Shown here: positions 1 to 9,844 of the stretch, one piece after another
Position numbering within the stretch: the stretch's first letter is position 1
How the letters are laid out: every line of letters begins with the position of its first letter
Assembly (NCBI GenBank): GCA_002633025.1
Contig: NMRB01000428.1
Span: 222,740-286,739, forward strand
Reading direction: 5' to 3'
Length of the DNA stretch: 64,000 nucleotides
DNA from: Notospermus geniculatus
Taxonomy: Eukaryota > Nemertea > Pilidiophora > Heteronemertea > Lineidae
Notes under the pieces: generated by a model
What the model saw: only the letters and a program-made list of their open reading frames with translations
Told to the model about the DNA's origin: nothing
Databases searched by the model: none
Made by a program: the position numbers and the translations under genes

Positions 1-104
1 GAAATTCTGAAATTTGGAACAAATCATTGAAATTCACCGCAGATTTCAATGTTTCTAGCACAGTGCGCCCCCTCTTTTCCGAAATCCTGGATCCACCCCT
101 GCAT
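1..104 (-). mobile_element. GGATCCAGGATTT repeat, truncated by window edge
   Basis: Read on the minus strand this begins GGGGTGGATCCAGGATTT, then a G-rich run and AGAAACATTGAAATCTG. The same order (GGATCCAGGATTT, G-rich run, GTGCTAGGAATATTGAAATTTG) recurs at 47465-47614, so this is a dispersed element and not unique sequence. Only one end is in the window. Confidence 0.6.
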
Positions 105-243
105 CTGTATGCCCTAAAGTTTCCTTCATTGAAAAGTGCCACAGTTCTCTTAGAGAATTAGAGAATGTCTCATGTGGGGTCATGTGGAAGTGAAGTGGCC
201 TGCCTAAGGGCATAAACATATCTTATAAGAACCAATTTAATCC

Positions 244-358
244 CTCCGAGGCATCCTCCCACAGCAGGGCTTTGGTCTCGTTCCTCTTCATACACTCCAC
301 AGTGAGTGGATGAAGAGGAGCGAGGTAAAAACCCCTGCTGTGGGAGGATGCTCCGAGG
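244..358. mobile_element. HP-1 fold-back MITE, copy 1, with 8-bp target duplication
   Basis: Element at 252-350. Arms of about 48 bp begin CATCCTCCCACAGCAGGG and end in its reverse complement. It is flanked by CTCCGAGG at 244-251 and again at 351-358, a perfect 8-bp direct repeat as left by hAT-type transposition. There is no room for a transposase, so it is non-autonomous. Other copies are at 12180, 14732, 19775, 24489, 37725, 62559 and 63312. Confidence 0.85.
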
Positions 359-599
359 TGAAGTTCCAAATTGAATCATACAATTCTATTATGGCGGATA
401 AACTGACATGCAATTTTATCTTTTCTGGCCAGATCTCATTTGCGGCTATGTATATGATGTATGACTATAATAAATACTATCAAAACATCCCTCTGCAGCA
501 GGTGCAATCGATGCTGGATTATCAGGCGGTCTTCTCAGGGATGGAGGTTTCCATCAGTTGTGGTGACATCAGACAAGACTAGAAAACGGAATACAGCAG

Positions 600-930
600 A
601 ATCTACCGTCAGTCAGGGGACACCTCTCTACTAAGGACACATAGTTCAATACGACGTCTCTTAGAGAACACCTGAGAGGGATATCTCTCTGCTGAGAACA
701 CAAAAGTTCAGTAGAATCTCCCTTAGAGGACACCTCTGCCAAGGGACACCTCTCTACTGATGACAGAAAAGTTCAGAACTTCCGTTAGCAGATACCCCTG
801 CCAGCAGGACACCTCGCTCCGGACAACACAAAAGTTTAGTCCCAAATTGGTCATTTCTACTCCTTTTGGCCTCTGTAATCAGGACACTTCTCAATTAAGG
901 ACAGCATCTCTCAGTCCAAAAGTTGTCCTC
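600..930. repeat. Degenerate AGGACACCTCTCT repeat tract
   Basis: The phrase 'ggacacctctctactaaggac' and close variants recur irregularly about every 50-60 bases. Related fragments lie at 18440-18560, 23160-23300, 32650-32715, 49982-50045 and 51390-51560, the last on the opposite strand. It is an old dispersed repeat with a short internal period. No coding potential is seen. Confidence 0.6.
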
Positions 931-954
931 TGTCCTCTAATCCTCTTGAGTGGA

Positions 955-1060
955 TCTGCTGTGTTTGTAGTCAGGGTGGTACAGTGCAGATTGTGGTGCC
1001 TATCACCTCTGATGTTGCTGGTTCGATTTCAGTTGCAAAGAGTTCTCTCCTGAAAAAGAT
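955..1060 (+). mobile_element. tRNA-derived SINE head (degenerate)
   Basis: An A-box-like GGTGGTACAGTGC lies about 45 bases upstream of a B-box-like GGTTCGATTTC (1020-1030), the spacing of an internal RNA polymerase III promoter. The layout resembles 3181-3260 and the better preserved heads at 42810 and 45525. No clear tail is seen. Confidence 0.4.
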
Positions 1061-2280
1061 TGATTCAAGAAGTTGCATTTGGCCTCCATCTCAAACTCAT
1101 GATCAGGAAGCGTGCAAAAAGTTTTGACATGACTATAAAGGTGCACTTACATCTGAAGAGAATAAAAAGTCGAATAATTGTAAAATAAAAGCCAATCTAA
1201 TTCGATTTTGCTTCACCATGTCAAATTCACAGCAGAAATTGGGGAAAATAGCACTAAATTACATCTTTATGAAGAAAATTGTGCGGAAACATGACTGGCG
1301 GCATCTTAAAATTGGTTGGACTTAGTGAAATTACATTGGAAGAAAAAGATGAAAATTGCAGTCGAACTTCAGTTATTTTTGTTCTTCTGACAATCAAGTG
1401 AGCGACTGATTCGCTGTCCTGTGTGTGCCTCTGGTGTTGGGAGGAATTCTGTGGGTACGAAGTAATCACGTGGTTACTCTGCTAAGAATTTCTTTTTATA
1501 AATGGACTGAAATACTTCAAGAAAGGCAATGCTCAACGCGAGTTGTCCTGTGCAAGTAAGTCCTCTAATGGCAGCTCAACCATAGAAAGCTATGGGTAGT
1601 TGTCTGTGTCACTGGTCAAGGCAAAAATTGTAAGGAAACCAACAATGATGAATTGACTGTTGAGAGCAAACTCGGACAAGAACACACTCAGTCTCACTTC
1701 GAGGAGAGCCTTAACTCATCTGCCCCCAGAGTCCAGCAGACGACATCTTCTGTCAAAGTTTTCTCACATCCTATGGTACTGATTGAAAAATATTTGAAGA
1801 AAATTTGTTCCTATCAACCATCTGAAGAATATTTCTTCAAATTTTTTCCAATTTATTCAAAAAACATTTTAGAAAACTCATAAGAAAAGATTGTCTGCTA
1901 AAATCTGGGGGCGGATGAGTTAAGGTCTCATGTCTTTTGACATCTTTGGGGAGGTGCTGTCTGTTCATCGACCATTTGAATGCCCGAGAATGGGAAGGGT
2001 TAACATTTCTAATCACGCAATCAGTGTGGCTTCCACTGACAAATCCGCATGGTGAATATTCGCGCCAAATTAGTGCCAAGTCACATGACTCATTCTTACC
2101 ATCGTGCATCTTTGGCCTTTTAATGAGCAATGCATGCTGGGAATGAAGTCATATTTTTCACATGATAGGCAAATTTCTACGCTTTTCTGAGCGCGTTAGA
2201 ATAATTGGAAGAGTCACATTCAAGACAGATAATATTATATTCCACGACAGGATGTGGAATTTTTTAATGAATCGAAAATT
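1061..2280. other. Unassigned sequence
   Basis: AT-rich sequence without a recognisable repeat. A good donor-like site CAA|gtaagt lies at about 1553, but no convincing exon can be defined before it. Confidence 0.3.
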
Positions 2281-3120
2281 ACTTACTTAAAATCGCCAAA
2301 GTTTGTCGGCGTGTCCCCGTCGTTATTTTCGGCTGCGTCGTCATAGAAACAAAGACGTCCATTAGCGCCGTGACAGGTCTTATTTTGTCCTAGCCAATTA
2401 CTCGCAGGGAGGGAAGAATTAATAACTGGCCGTAATGGGAAATGACAATCATGAAGGAAAAAATGATGTGCTACTGTAGACCCCCTTCTTTTGGTCGACA
2501 CTATTGAGCTGCTGCTGCGCTGGGTTTGAAGAGGATTTGAGAACAGCAAAACAGCAACAGACCGTTCCCATTTCTGGAGCTGTTTCTGAGTGCTTTGGAC
2601 ATGTTGGAGCCTTCATTATAGAAAGAAGCTTTGCTATGTTAGCTACCTATCTGGTTCCAGAAATGGCTTGCTTCTCTGTTGCTGCTGAACATACCGGTAC
2701 TCCAGATTTTTTGCTCCTGAGCTCCAGACTGATTTCAAGCCATGGTTGCTTACAACTATTAGGAGTCAACAAAATGGAACTGTGGCAAAATATGAATTGG
2801 GCGAAATCAAAAATAGATAAGAGAGCGAGATGGAAATTTGGTGAAATGCAATTTTGCGAAATTGGTAGGGTATGCCAACCTCCACAACTTGCTAGATGGC
2901 AGCTCATGTCAAGTCTGTACGTTTTCTTCTGCACCTGCGAACCAGGATTGGCGATATCCGCCTTCAGGGGTGACGGGAATACCAAATGAAAAACAAAGCT
3001 GTATCAGTGCTTTATCTTGATCCTAATCTTGCCTAAGAGAGTAGGGGGACCTCTCGGCTATAATCTGCTGAAAGGCATTTGTCATAAAGCTTTGACGATA
3101 TCACGTGTCCTTGAAGATGC
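2281..3120. other. Unassigned sequence with open frames on both strands
   Basis: A 161-codon frame on the plus strand (2504-2989) and a 112-codon frame on the minus strand overlap and resemble no family I know; they are probably chance. A minus-strand frame ending at a gtaagt-like site near 2289 has protein-like composition but a poor acceptor. No repeat was identified. Confidence 0.3.
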
Positions 3121-3180
3121 TTTATTCTCTCGTGGATGTTTGTTTCTTATTTCTTGCTTTTGAGACAGTCGTCTTTTGTC

Positions 3181-3275
3181 TGGGAAAGGGGTCGTCAGAA
3201 TGGTGTAGTTGAGATGTCTGTGCCTGTCACCCTTGTGGTTGTTGGTTCACTTTCTCTTCTGGCAGGTTCCTCCTG
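3181..3275 (+). mobile_element. tRNA-derived SINE head (degenerate)
   Basis: AATGGTGTAGTTGAGATG resembles an A box and GGTTCACTTTC at 3243-3253 resembles a B box, followed by a TC-rich stretch. Same arrangement as 955-1060. Diverged, and recognisable mainly from the box spacing. Confidence 0.4.
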
Positions 3276-3483
3276 TGATGAAAGAACTGTAAACATTGTT
3301 TTAGTAACATGTGTGCATGTTATGTGTGCTACCAGCTACAATGGATAACACAGTTAATACCGCTAGGCCATGCTTTTTCACATCAATACTTGCATTTCAG
3401 TTCGTTGGAACCTAGCCACGTGATGGTGACTGTGTCTCTTCTTTAAAAGATGTTTTAATCAAATTTTCACCTTTTTATTCCAG

Positions 3484-3530
3484 GTAAGCTTCTTATCAAC
3501 CGTCGTCTTCATGCCGCCTGACGAAGAGTG
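3484..3530 (+). CDS. Candidate internal exon 1 of an unidentified plus-strand gene
   Basis: A strong acceptor (pyrimidine-rich, ending ttttattccag) precedes and a strong donor (gtaaga) follows a 47-nt segment. Only one of its three frames is open. It reads VSFLSTVVFMPPDEE and ends with two bases (TG) of a split codon. The candidate exon at 27536 begins with one base, G, that would complete TGG (Trp). The 'V-V-F-M-P-P-D-E-E-W' stretch looks like coding sequence, but I cannot assign a family; a faint likeness to WD-repeat proteins is not enough to name it. The upstream exon was not found. What is seen is the splice signals and the single open frame; that it is a real exon is inference. Confidence 0.4.
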
Positions 3531-3708
3531 GTAAGATCTGATCTTTTCTTTCCACTTATGGAGATAATTAGATAAAATACGAAGGGATTTATTGAAGAAC
3601 TTCTTTTAGTAAATTGTCAAGTGGAATCTGAGTGACTGCACGACTGGTGAACTCACTGGTGGTGCTGGTGTGAGGCTGTCCTTCAAAAGCTTTAGCATTG
3701 ATACTCAC

Positions 3709-3742
3709 CCTGTCATGGCCCCCCACTTGGTTTTCGGAAATT
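3709..3742 (-). CDS. Candidate minus-strand exon (short)
   Basis: On the minus strand a donor AGG|gtgagt follows a 34-nt open segment preceded by tttgtctctgcatgag. It starts with one base completing a codon and reads ISENQVGGHDR. The phase fits the candidate minus exon at 5813-5906, which ends with two bases (AG), so the join would encode Arg. The surrounding ORF (3589-3774) also stays open past the donor, so this could equally be one longer exon or chance. No family is recognised. Confidence 0.22.
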
Positions 3743-3898
3743 CTCATGCAGAGACAAATTTGGAAATTATTCAATTCGCTTGCTTTGAAAATTGCAAAAA
3801 TTTGCAGGTTTTCGATGTTTAGATGATAGCCAAGATGTTTCTCATCTTTAAAAGAACGACGCTCAGCATTAACATTAGCGATTGCACGCGTTTCATTA

Positions 3899-4850
3899 TC
3901 TCCCCGCTTTTTGAAAAAAGTCGGGGAGATATTGTTTTACCCTCCGCCGTCAGTCCGGCTGTCCGTCCGGCTGTCCGTCCGGCTGTCCGTCCGTCCGTCC
4001 GTCCGTCCGTCCGAAAGTGATATCTCCTCCTAGACCGTTCAACGGAGGAGCTTGAAACTTTAGTATGTATTAGGTACTCATCCACTATTGTGCACAACAC
4101 TCTTGGAATTTCGATCCAACTCCCTGTCTTTCCACCAGGGGGCGTTATGTGAAAAACACATTTATGGTCATTACTCCTAAAGTAATTGTGATAAAGTGAT
4201 GAAATTTTGTGTGAAGGTTTATCTGTGACAGCTTCACAATATATCATAGGGGTTTTGACCTTGACCTAGTTTCAAGGTCACAGGGGTCAAACTTTGATAA
4301 AAACCATGAGCCGTCCAAAAGTGATATCTCCTCCTTCACCGTTCAATGGAGGAGTTTGAAACATTGGTATATATTATGTACTCATCCACTAATGTGCACA
4401 ACACTCCCAACCCCCAATGTACTTCGATCGAACTCGGCCTCTTCCCACCAGGCAGGGTTTCCGCCAGGATTGTCAAGGAGGGGGGGGGGGGAGAAAAAAA
4501 AATTCAAAAAAAAATTTTTTTTTCGAAAAATTTTTTTTTCTTTCAAAACTTTGGGGGGGGGGTTAAAAATGGCCTCCAGAGTCATTTTTTACACTCCAAA
4601 ATGCAATTCCTTCTGCATGAAAATTGCATTTGAAATGTGACAAATTAAAGAAAAACACTACTGAAGTGAAAATAGTGATATTTGAAAAAGGTTAGTCTGC
4701 AAACTTGAGGAGGATATCCCCTCCTTGAAATTTTTGAGGAGGGGATTCATCCCCCCCCCTCTGGCGGAAACACTGCCAGGGTCAATATATGAAAGACACA
4801 GGAAAAATAACCATGTCACCATTACTTCCTGTCGAAAGCGGGGAGATATG
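3899..4850. repeat. Satellite-like composite: (CCGT)n plus ~300-bp tandem units
   Basis: Bounded by ATCTCCCCGC near 3899 and GCGGGGAGATA near 4833 (inverted). It contains a (GTCC/GTCCGGCT)n run at 3951-4012. The unit starting AAAGTGATATCTCCTCC occurs at 4014 and again at 4319, a period near 305 bp. Unit 1 carries CCACCAGGGGGC at 4132-4143. Unit 2 is interrupted by a separate inserted element at 4453-4775. A related ~300-bp tandem tract lies at 7365-7810. Confidence 0.75.
4453..4775. mobile_element. MITE with CAGKGTTTCCGCC ends, nested in satellite unit 2
   Basis: Left end CAGGGTTTCCGCC and right end GGCGGAAACACTG are inverted repeats (12 of 13 match). The flanks are CCAGG on both sides, a probable 5-bp target duplication. 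The inside is poly-G, poly-A and poly-T rich with no coding potential. It sits exactly where unit 1 has its CCACCAGGGGGC motif. Confidence 0.7.
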
Positions 4851-4987
4851 CGATGGGCTTCCCATCGACATTGCTCTAGTTGCTAATGTAATTGTCATGT
4901 TCCATGTTTGTGATGTCACTTGATATTTACTTGCGCTAAATCGCGGTGTGATGATCACAATATGGCAGGGCTTGCCAGAATTCTCCT

Positions 4988-5345
4988 GTACTGTCTGTGG
5001 CAAAAGTTTTAGGCAGCCAGTTGTTCCTACTGCCTCGCAACTTGACCAGTTGTGTACTGTCTATTGCAGAAGTTCGTAGGCAGTGAGTTGTTTCTGCTGC
5101 CTTGGCACTCGAATTCGGTACCGTCTCTGCCAGAAGTTCTTCATAGTGAATAATTCCTGCTGCCCTGCAACTCTTGACAATTCCGTACTTATATGCCAGA
5201 AGCATGCAGCATTGAGTACTAGTAGTTCCTGTACCTTGTATGTAGCTCCCAACAATTTTTGTGCGGTCTATGGCAAAAGTACTTCAGTACTGATGATCTT
5301 CTGCTTGGCAAATGGAAACCAAATCTGTACAGTCTTAGACAGAAG
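4988..5345 (+). repeat. Diverged ~67-bp minisatellite, about five units
   Basis: Units begin at about 4990, 5056, 5122, 5188 and 5264 with the theme TGTACTGTCTATGGCAGAAG, then GTTCCTGCTGCC and CAACTTGACCA. Divergence is high, so it is old. Several short open frames arise from the repeat and are not genes. Confidence 0.7.
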
Positions 5346-5432
5346 TAAACGGCAGTAATACCTCCAGATTGTTGGCAACTTCCAGATAGTTGATTTCATA
5401 TGTCAGCAGAAGGTGATCAGAAAATACACATT

Positions 5433-5557
5433 GGCTGGTATTCATAAAAGCTGGCAAATGCTTTTACTTAAGATTTGCACAGATGCTTTTACTTAAGATT
5501 TAAATGTACTGCAAAACCTGAAGTAAAAGCATTTGCTACCTTTTATGAATATCAGCC
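5433..5557. mobile_element. HP-2 fold-back MITE, copy 1
   Basis: Left end GGCTGGTATTCATAAAAG continues into CTGGCAAATGCTTTTACT, and the right end is its inverse. The flanks are ATT on both sides, suggesting a 3-bp target duplication. Other copies: 11834, 14389 and a decayed one at 41538. Confidence 0.8.
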
Positions 5558-5812
5558 ATTATGCTCGCCTTACCAGTGATAACAAATTTTGAACAAATTG
5601 TAAGAACCACTGCTCAATTAACTGCTAAGTCTTCGCACTTGACCTTTCACCTCACACCGTATGGCCATATGACCATATGACCATATAAGGCAAGATTTTC
5701 TGCACCATTATAGGCCTATTCATGATCGTTAGATTTCTATTGGTGAAATGTCCTCCGGACTTGTTACTGATGGAGCGAGAGGTTTTCATATGGAGAGTTG
5801 CAAATTTCTTAC

Positions 5813-5906
5813 CTGTTGAAAGCTAAATGCACTCCAACAATGACCCAATAGCTTGAAGCATCTTTACATCCAACGCTTACCGCCCATGATGACAGTATCT
5901 GACTAT
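5813..5906 (-). CDS. Candidate internal exon of an unidentified minus-strand gene
   Basis: On the minus strand, ttacactcag precedes a 94-nt segment that ends AACAG|gtaaga, a near-consensus donor. It starts with two bases, then 30 open codons including SSWAVSVGCKDASSYWVIV and GVHLAFN, and ends with two bases of a split codon. Hydrophobic V/I/A/Y content suggests a membrane or beta-rich segment if real. The acceptor's pyrimidine tract is short. The next candidate on this strand (3709-3742) is phase-compatible. No family is recognised; a conserved repeat fragment is the main alternative. Confidence 0.3.
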
Positions 5907-6330
5907 CTGAGTGTAAGATCCCTGAATTACTTGGGGCAAAATTATGCCGAAACCATAAGCAACATATTCATGGCATAGCATCCATTGGTTGGATGAAAAA
6001 GGTAGTAATGGTTTCGACTTATCCATCTGTCATGGCTACAGGGGATGTGGTGGTCATCTCCAAGTTTTCCTAGGGTGTATGATGCTCACTTGCGTTAGGC
6101 CTACCTCCATTACCGGAAAAAACTTTTCTGCTCACAGAACCCAGGGGTTGTGTCTCTAAACTGCACTATAAAAGCCTTTTCACTTCAGTTCTCTTCTTCA
6201 AATTATCTCCAGAAGGACAAACTGTCCAAACCGTCTTAGATATTCAAAGACAAAGTGATATGATGAAAATCACTCCATGAGAATTTGTCAACATAACCCA
6301 TTTGAACTGACTGACAACCTTGATGCAAAC
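5907..6330. other. Unassigned sequence
   Basis: No repeat, exon or RNA gene recognised. Confidence 0.3.
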
Positions 6331-6394
6331 ACACATCTATGAAGTGGAGAATTCAAAACCTTGTCTCTCAGTCCCACTATTGTCACAACTCCCA

Positions 6395-6600
6395 AAAGTC
6401 ATCCTGCCTGTGACAGTCTCACTCTACAGATTTCAGATCTGCTTGGCATCACTCCCTGTCAGTCTCACTCAGGCTCTACAATATTCAGAGAACTCCCGAG
6501 TCATTTCCTGTCGGTCTCACTGTTCAGTATTCAGACCTGTTTTACAGAACTCTCAAATCACGTCGTCGTCCTGTCAATCCCACTTCGCAATATTTTGACA
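6395..6600 (+). repeat. Degenerate ~55-bp tandem repeat
   Basis: The phrase TCAT/TCACT-CCTGTCAGTCTCACT-CAGATATTCAGA recurs about four times with much divergence. It accounts for the two overlapping frames there. Confidence 0.4.
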
Positions 6601-7190
6601 CTGATGTGAAAATTACTTTCATGAATATGCTGACCCTCATTAACAACTTTTCTTCAAATATTATTGACTAGGTTCATCCAAATGGATAATAAAATGCGAA
6701 CAGCGTTTGTTTATGGTCAATTTTGAAGGAAAAAAGTCCATAAATGATATTGTCTGCTCTTGCTAAACCATGAATGGGTTAATGGAAGTGATGGACCGAA
6801 GTTTCCGGCCGCCAAACAACTCCGTGACAGCTTCCTCGGGTAAATGTTGTCGCACCAGGTATCCTCATTAATGAAATAAATGGCTCAAACTTGCATCCGG
6901 GTCATGACTGCGAATGCTGTCGAATATCGCTAACTATTCCTGCGACTAATGTGACTACGTCTTCATGCTGTGTGTAGTCACGGATGTTGGCAAGAGCGTA
7001 CGTTAGAAAACACCCTGCTTGAGGCAATCAGCAGAAATACAGACTTAAATTATTACCTCCGATGCCTATTTTGGTCATATAGACATGGACTGCTGACAAT
7101 TTTCAGCAGATTTTGGCCTGCCAATCAGCAACAAGGATGTAGTTGTTCAAATTCATATGCTACTGTCATTTCTAGTCTATAGACACTGTC
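6601..7190. other. Unassigned sequence
   Basis: No repeat, exon or RNA gene recognised. Confidence 0.3.
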
Positions 7191-7192
7191 AG

Positions 7193-7363
7193 TGGTGGTG
7201 CCATTTCTAGGCTTTAGATGCCACTACATGTATTGTCTGTAGGCCTCAGTTACTGCTGCTGTTGCTGGTGGTGCCATTTCTAGGCTTTAGATGCAACTAT
7301 TGTCTGTAGGCCTCAGTTACTGCTGCTGTTGCTGGTGGTGCCATTTCTAGGCTTTAGATGCAA
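7193..7363 (+). repeat. ~70-bp minisatellite cut off at a single N
   Basis: GTGGTGCCATTTCTAGGC through CAGTTACTGCTGCTGTTGCTG occurs 2.5 times and stops abruptly at the N at 7364, suggesting an assembly break inside a longer array. Confidence 0.75.
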
Positions 7364-7364
7364 N

Positions 7365-7810
7365 TGGGCCAAAGGTGTGTCACATGAAAGAATCGGCCAA
7401 ATCTGATTATCCACTTTGCCACCAGGGGGCAAAAGCTGAAACACAAAAACTGTGATTTTGCCTTTAATACTTAACGGAATTTCATCAGAGTTTTATGGTA
7501 GGCTCAGCTAGCAAGGGTACATAATATATCATAGGATTTTAAAGTTAAATTGATTTTTCAGCCCTGTAGGGGGCACTTTGTAAAATCCACAAAAGTTCCC
7601 TTCCGCTTTGTAACTTCTGAACGACTGAAAATTTGGGGTTAATATTTTGTGGAGGGATGTATCATGGGCCAACGGTGTGTCGCGTCAAAGAATCGACCAA
7701 ATCTGACTTTCCACTTTGCCACCAGGGGGCCCAAAAGCCGAATCACAGAAACTGTGATTGTGCCATTAATACTGAATGGAATCTTCAAAATACATGACCG
7801 GCGGACTTGC
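7365..7810 (+). repeat. ~300-bp satellite units with CCACCAGGGGGC
   Basis: TGGGCCAAAGGTGTGTC at 7365 and TGGGCCAACGGTGTGTC at 7666 start two units about 301 bp apart. Each holds TTTGCCACCAGGGGGC (core at 7419-7430 and 7719-7730). Unit 1 also has AATATATCATAGG, as in the 4.0-4.3 kb units, so both tracts belong to one satellite superfamily. Confidence 0.75.
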
Positions 7811-7883
7811 ACCCGGGGCGACGGGGGACATTCAATGCTGTGCTTGTCTTCAAATTGAAACCACTGAGTTCCTTGTAGTGGAC

Positions 7884-8145
7884 TTTTCCATCAGGGCTGA
7901 AGCCAAATCATTACTGGCCCTTGTAAGTGTGGAAGAGACCATCTCAAGCTACTCGTGTTCCTCACTTGGATGGGGTCTTTTACTTGCCCTTGCAAAGGGA
8001 CAAGGTACCATGCATTCAGGGCTTACTGTCCCATGCAAAGGGCCAAGGATGATGATTTAGCCCCATATGGCCAATGCTGGATTCGAACCCGGAGACCTGC
8101 CGCTTTACAAAGCAGACATGATAAACTTCTAGGCTATCAGGGTTG
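7884..8145 (-). mobile_element. SINE-A, tRNA-derived, near full length
   Basis: On the minus strand: tRNA-like head with B box GGTTCGAATCC (8079-8089), then the conserved body (GACCCCATCCAAGTGAGGAA) and the tail near GCCCTGATGGAAAA. Other copies: 18051, 22782, 35976, 39894 and truncated heads at 44513 and 46847. Confidence 0.85.
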
Positions 8146-8164
8146 AGTTATGAGATCTGCGCCA

Positions 8165-8235
8165 ACAGATAGTGGGATTTGAACCCTTGACTCTCTAGAT
8201 GCTAGACAGAAACTGAGCCACTATCCCTTTAGCTT
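8165..8235 (-). mobile_element. Truncated tRNA-like SINE head
   Basis: On the minus strand GATAGTG and CACTATC form a perfect 7-bp acceptor-type stem enclosing TGGCTCAGTTTC (A box) and GGGTTCAAATCC (B box). Only 58 nt lie between the outer stem ends, against about 72 for a tRNA, so it is not a working tRNA gene. Confidence 0.55.
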
Positions 8236-8256
8236 CATTGACTCTCACGATTCCCC

Positions 8257-8595
8257 TTGCCTAGTCTCCAATCAGCATCGTCTCTACCCACAAGACGCCC
8301 ACGATACCGACTGCGGCTTTCCTCCCTCCGCATGCAAAAAGACGTTCGAAAACCTTTTGATTGCCGGAAGTGCATGCACACCTCAGTGCACGCCAATCAC
8401 CCCTGGGATCTAACAAGATGCATCCGGCATGACCCCATCTTCCATATTCATCTAGGGAGGATTTTTCTCTGCTATGCCGTCAGCATGATCTTTCTCCGAT
8501 TCTATTTCACGGTCCATCTCCCCACAAAGCTGGCCGTATGGATTTGTTATCGAGGGTCGTATGATCAGACAGTTGCAATAAAGGTGGACTTTTAG
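8257..8595 (+). other. Isolated 112-codon open frame, unidentified
   Basis: Open from an ATG at 8257 to a stop at 8595. It has basic and hydrophobic stretches but no motif, no adjacent exon signals and no family likeness I can name. Most likely chance. Confidence 0.15.
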
Positions 8596-8719
8596 CAATG
8601 CAATGATTTGCTGCTTGGTTGCATACACGGCCTAATGCTAGATGCGCATACTTAACCCTTGCTGGGAGTCCTTGCCTACACTCAATCTTCGCTGTGCACA
8701 GTACTTAATATTGAGCCTT

Positions 8720-9305
8720 TGCCCATTGCCTTAATACTATAGCAGTAACATAATACTTAATCAACCAGTTCTCCATTCATGCCTTACCATAGCACAATAC
8801 TAAATCAACCAGCTCTCCATTTAGGCCTTGCTGTATCACAATACTTAATCAACCAGCTCTCCATTCATGCCTTACCATAGCACAATACTAAATCAACCAG
8901 CTCTCCATTTAGGCCTTGCTGTATCACAATACTTAATCAACCAGCTCTCCATTCATGCCTTACCATAGCACAATACTAAATCAACCAGCTCTCCATTTAG
9001 GCCTTGCTGTATCACAATACTTAATCAACCAGCTCTCCATTCATGCCTTACCATAGCANTGGCACAACTACTAAATCAACCATTCATGCCACACTGTAGC
9101 ACAATACCATAAAACCAACCAGCTCTCCATTTATGTCTTACAATAGTACAATACTTAATCAACCAGCTCTCCATTCATGCCTTACCATAAGAGCACAATA
9201 CTAAATCAACCAGCTCTCCATTCATCCCTTACCATAAGAGCACAATACTAAATCAACCAGCTCTCCATTCATCCCTTACTCTTGCACAATACTAAATCAT
9301 CCAGT
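8720..9305 (+). repeat. Dimeric 44-bp minisatellite with single-N break
   Basis: Two 44-bp variants alternate: one with ATTCATGCCTTACCATAGCA, one with ATTTAGGCCTTGCTGTATCA. Both continue CAATACTWAATCAACCAGCTCTCC. The true period is therefore about 88 bp (a higher-order dimer). The N at 9059 breaks the array; units after it follow a different order. Confidence 0.9.
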
Positions 9306-9844
9306 TAATAAATGACATGTCTGCACTTTAACCAAGATTTTTGTCCGCTTGACTCAGGCAGTTGGCCATTTCTACCTGAGCAGAATACTCAGGTGGCTAC
9401 AGAAAATCAGAGGAAAAAATCCATGTAGAGAACATCAATCAGTGGCCATTAGAGTCCGATCAATTTCACCGTGTCTTCATTTATTTAGCTGCGGATTTGT
9501 CCTCGTCCTCGCCATATCTCTTCTTGTTTCGTACCGTCTTAACTAGATCCACGCAAATACTGCAGGATTAAGGCAGTCGTCATCTTTTCCTCGGCTTCGT
9601 CAGTCTCCTAAGAGGATTATGGGATGTTGAATCGCGGGGACGTACAATTAATATGTCGTGTTGCTGACCCTGATTTAGTTCGTGTTGAACAGGTGTTGTG
9701 GGTTGGTATAAAAGATTGCTTCAAATGTCAAGAAAAAAGTGCGAGGGTTTTATAAAAAGTGGAATATAGTGCAGACCTTGTGCTGTTCCGTGGCAATGTG
9801 AGCAGAATCAAAGCTGTTCGTAAAAAAAGACGACTCCAGGGCTG
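9306..9844. other. Unassigned sequence
   Basis: No repeat, exon or RNA gene recognised up to the start of duplication A. Confidence 0.3.

Noticed and set aside
2289-2395. Minus-strand exon ending at gtaagt near 2289
   Set aside because: Peptide is protein-like (GRLCFYDDAAENNDGDTP), but the acceptor (ggctag) has a poor tract and another frame is open too.
8165-8235. Functional tRNA gene
   Set aside because: Intact acceptor-like stem and boxes, but only 58 nt between stem ends and no proper anticodon arm; it is a SINE-type remnant.
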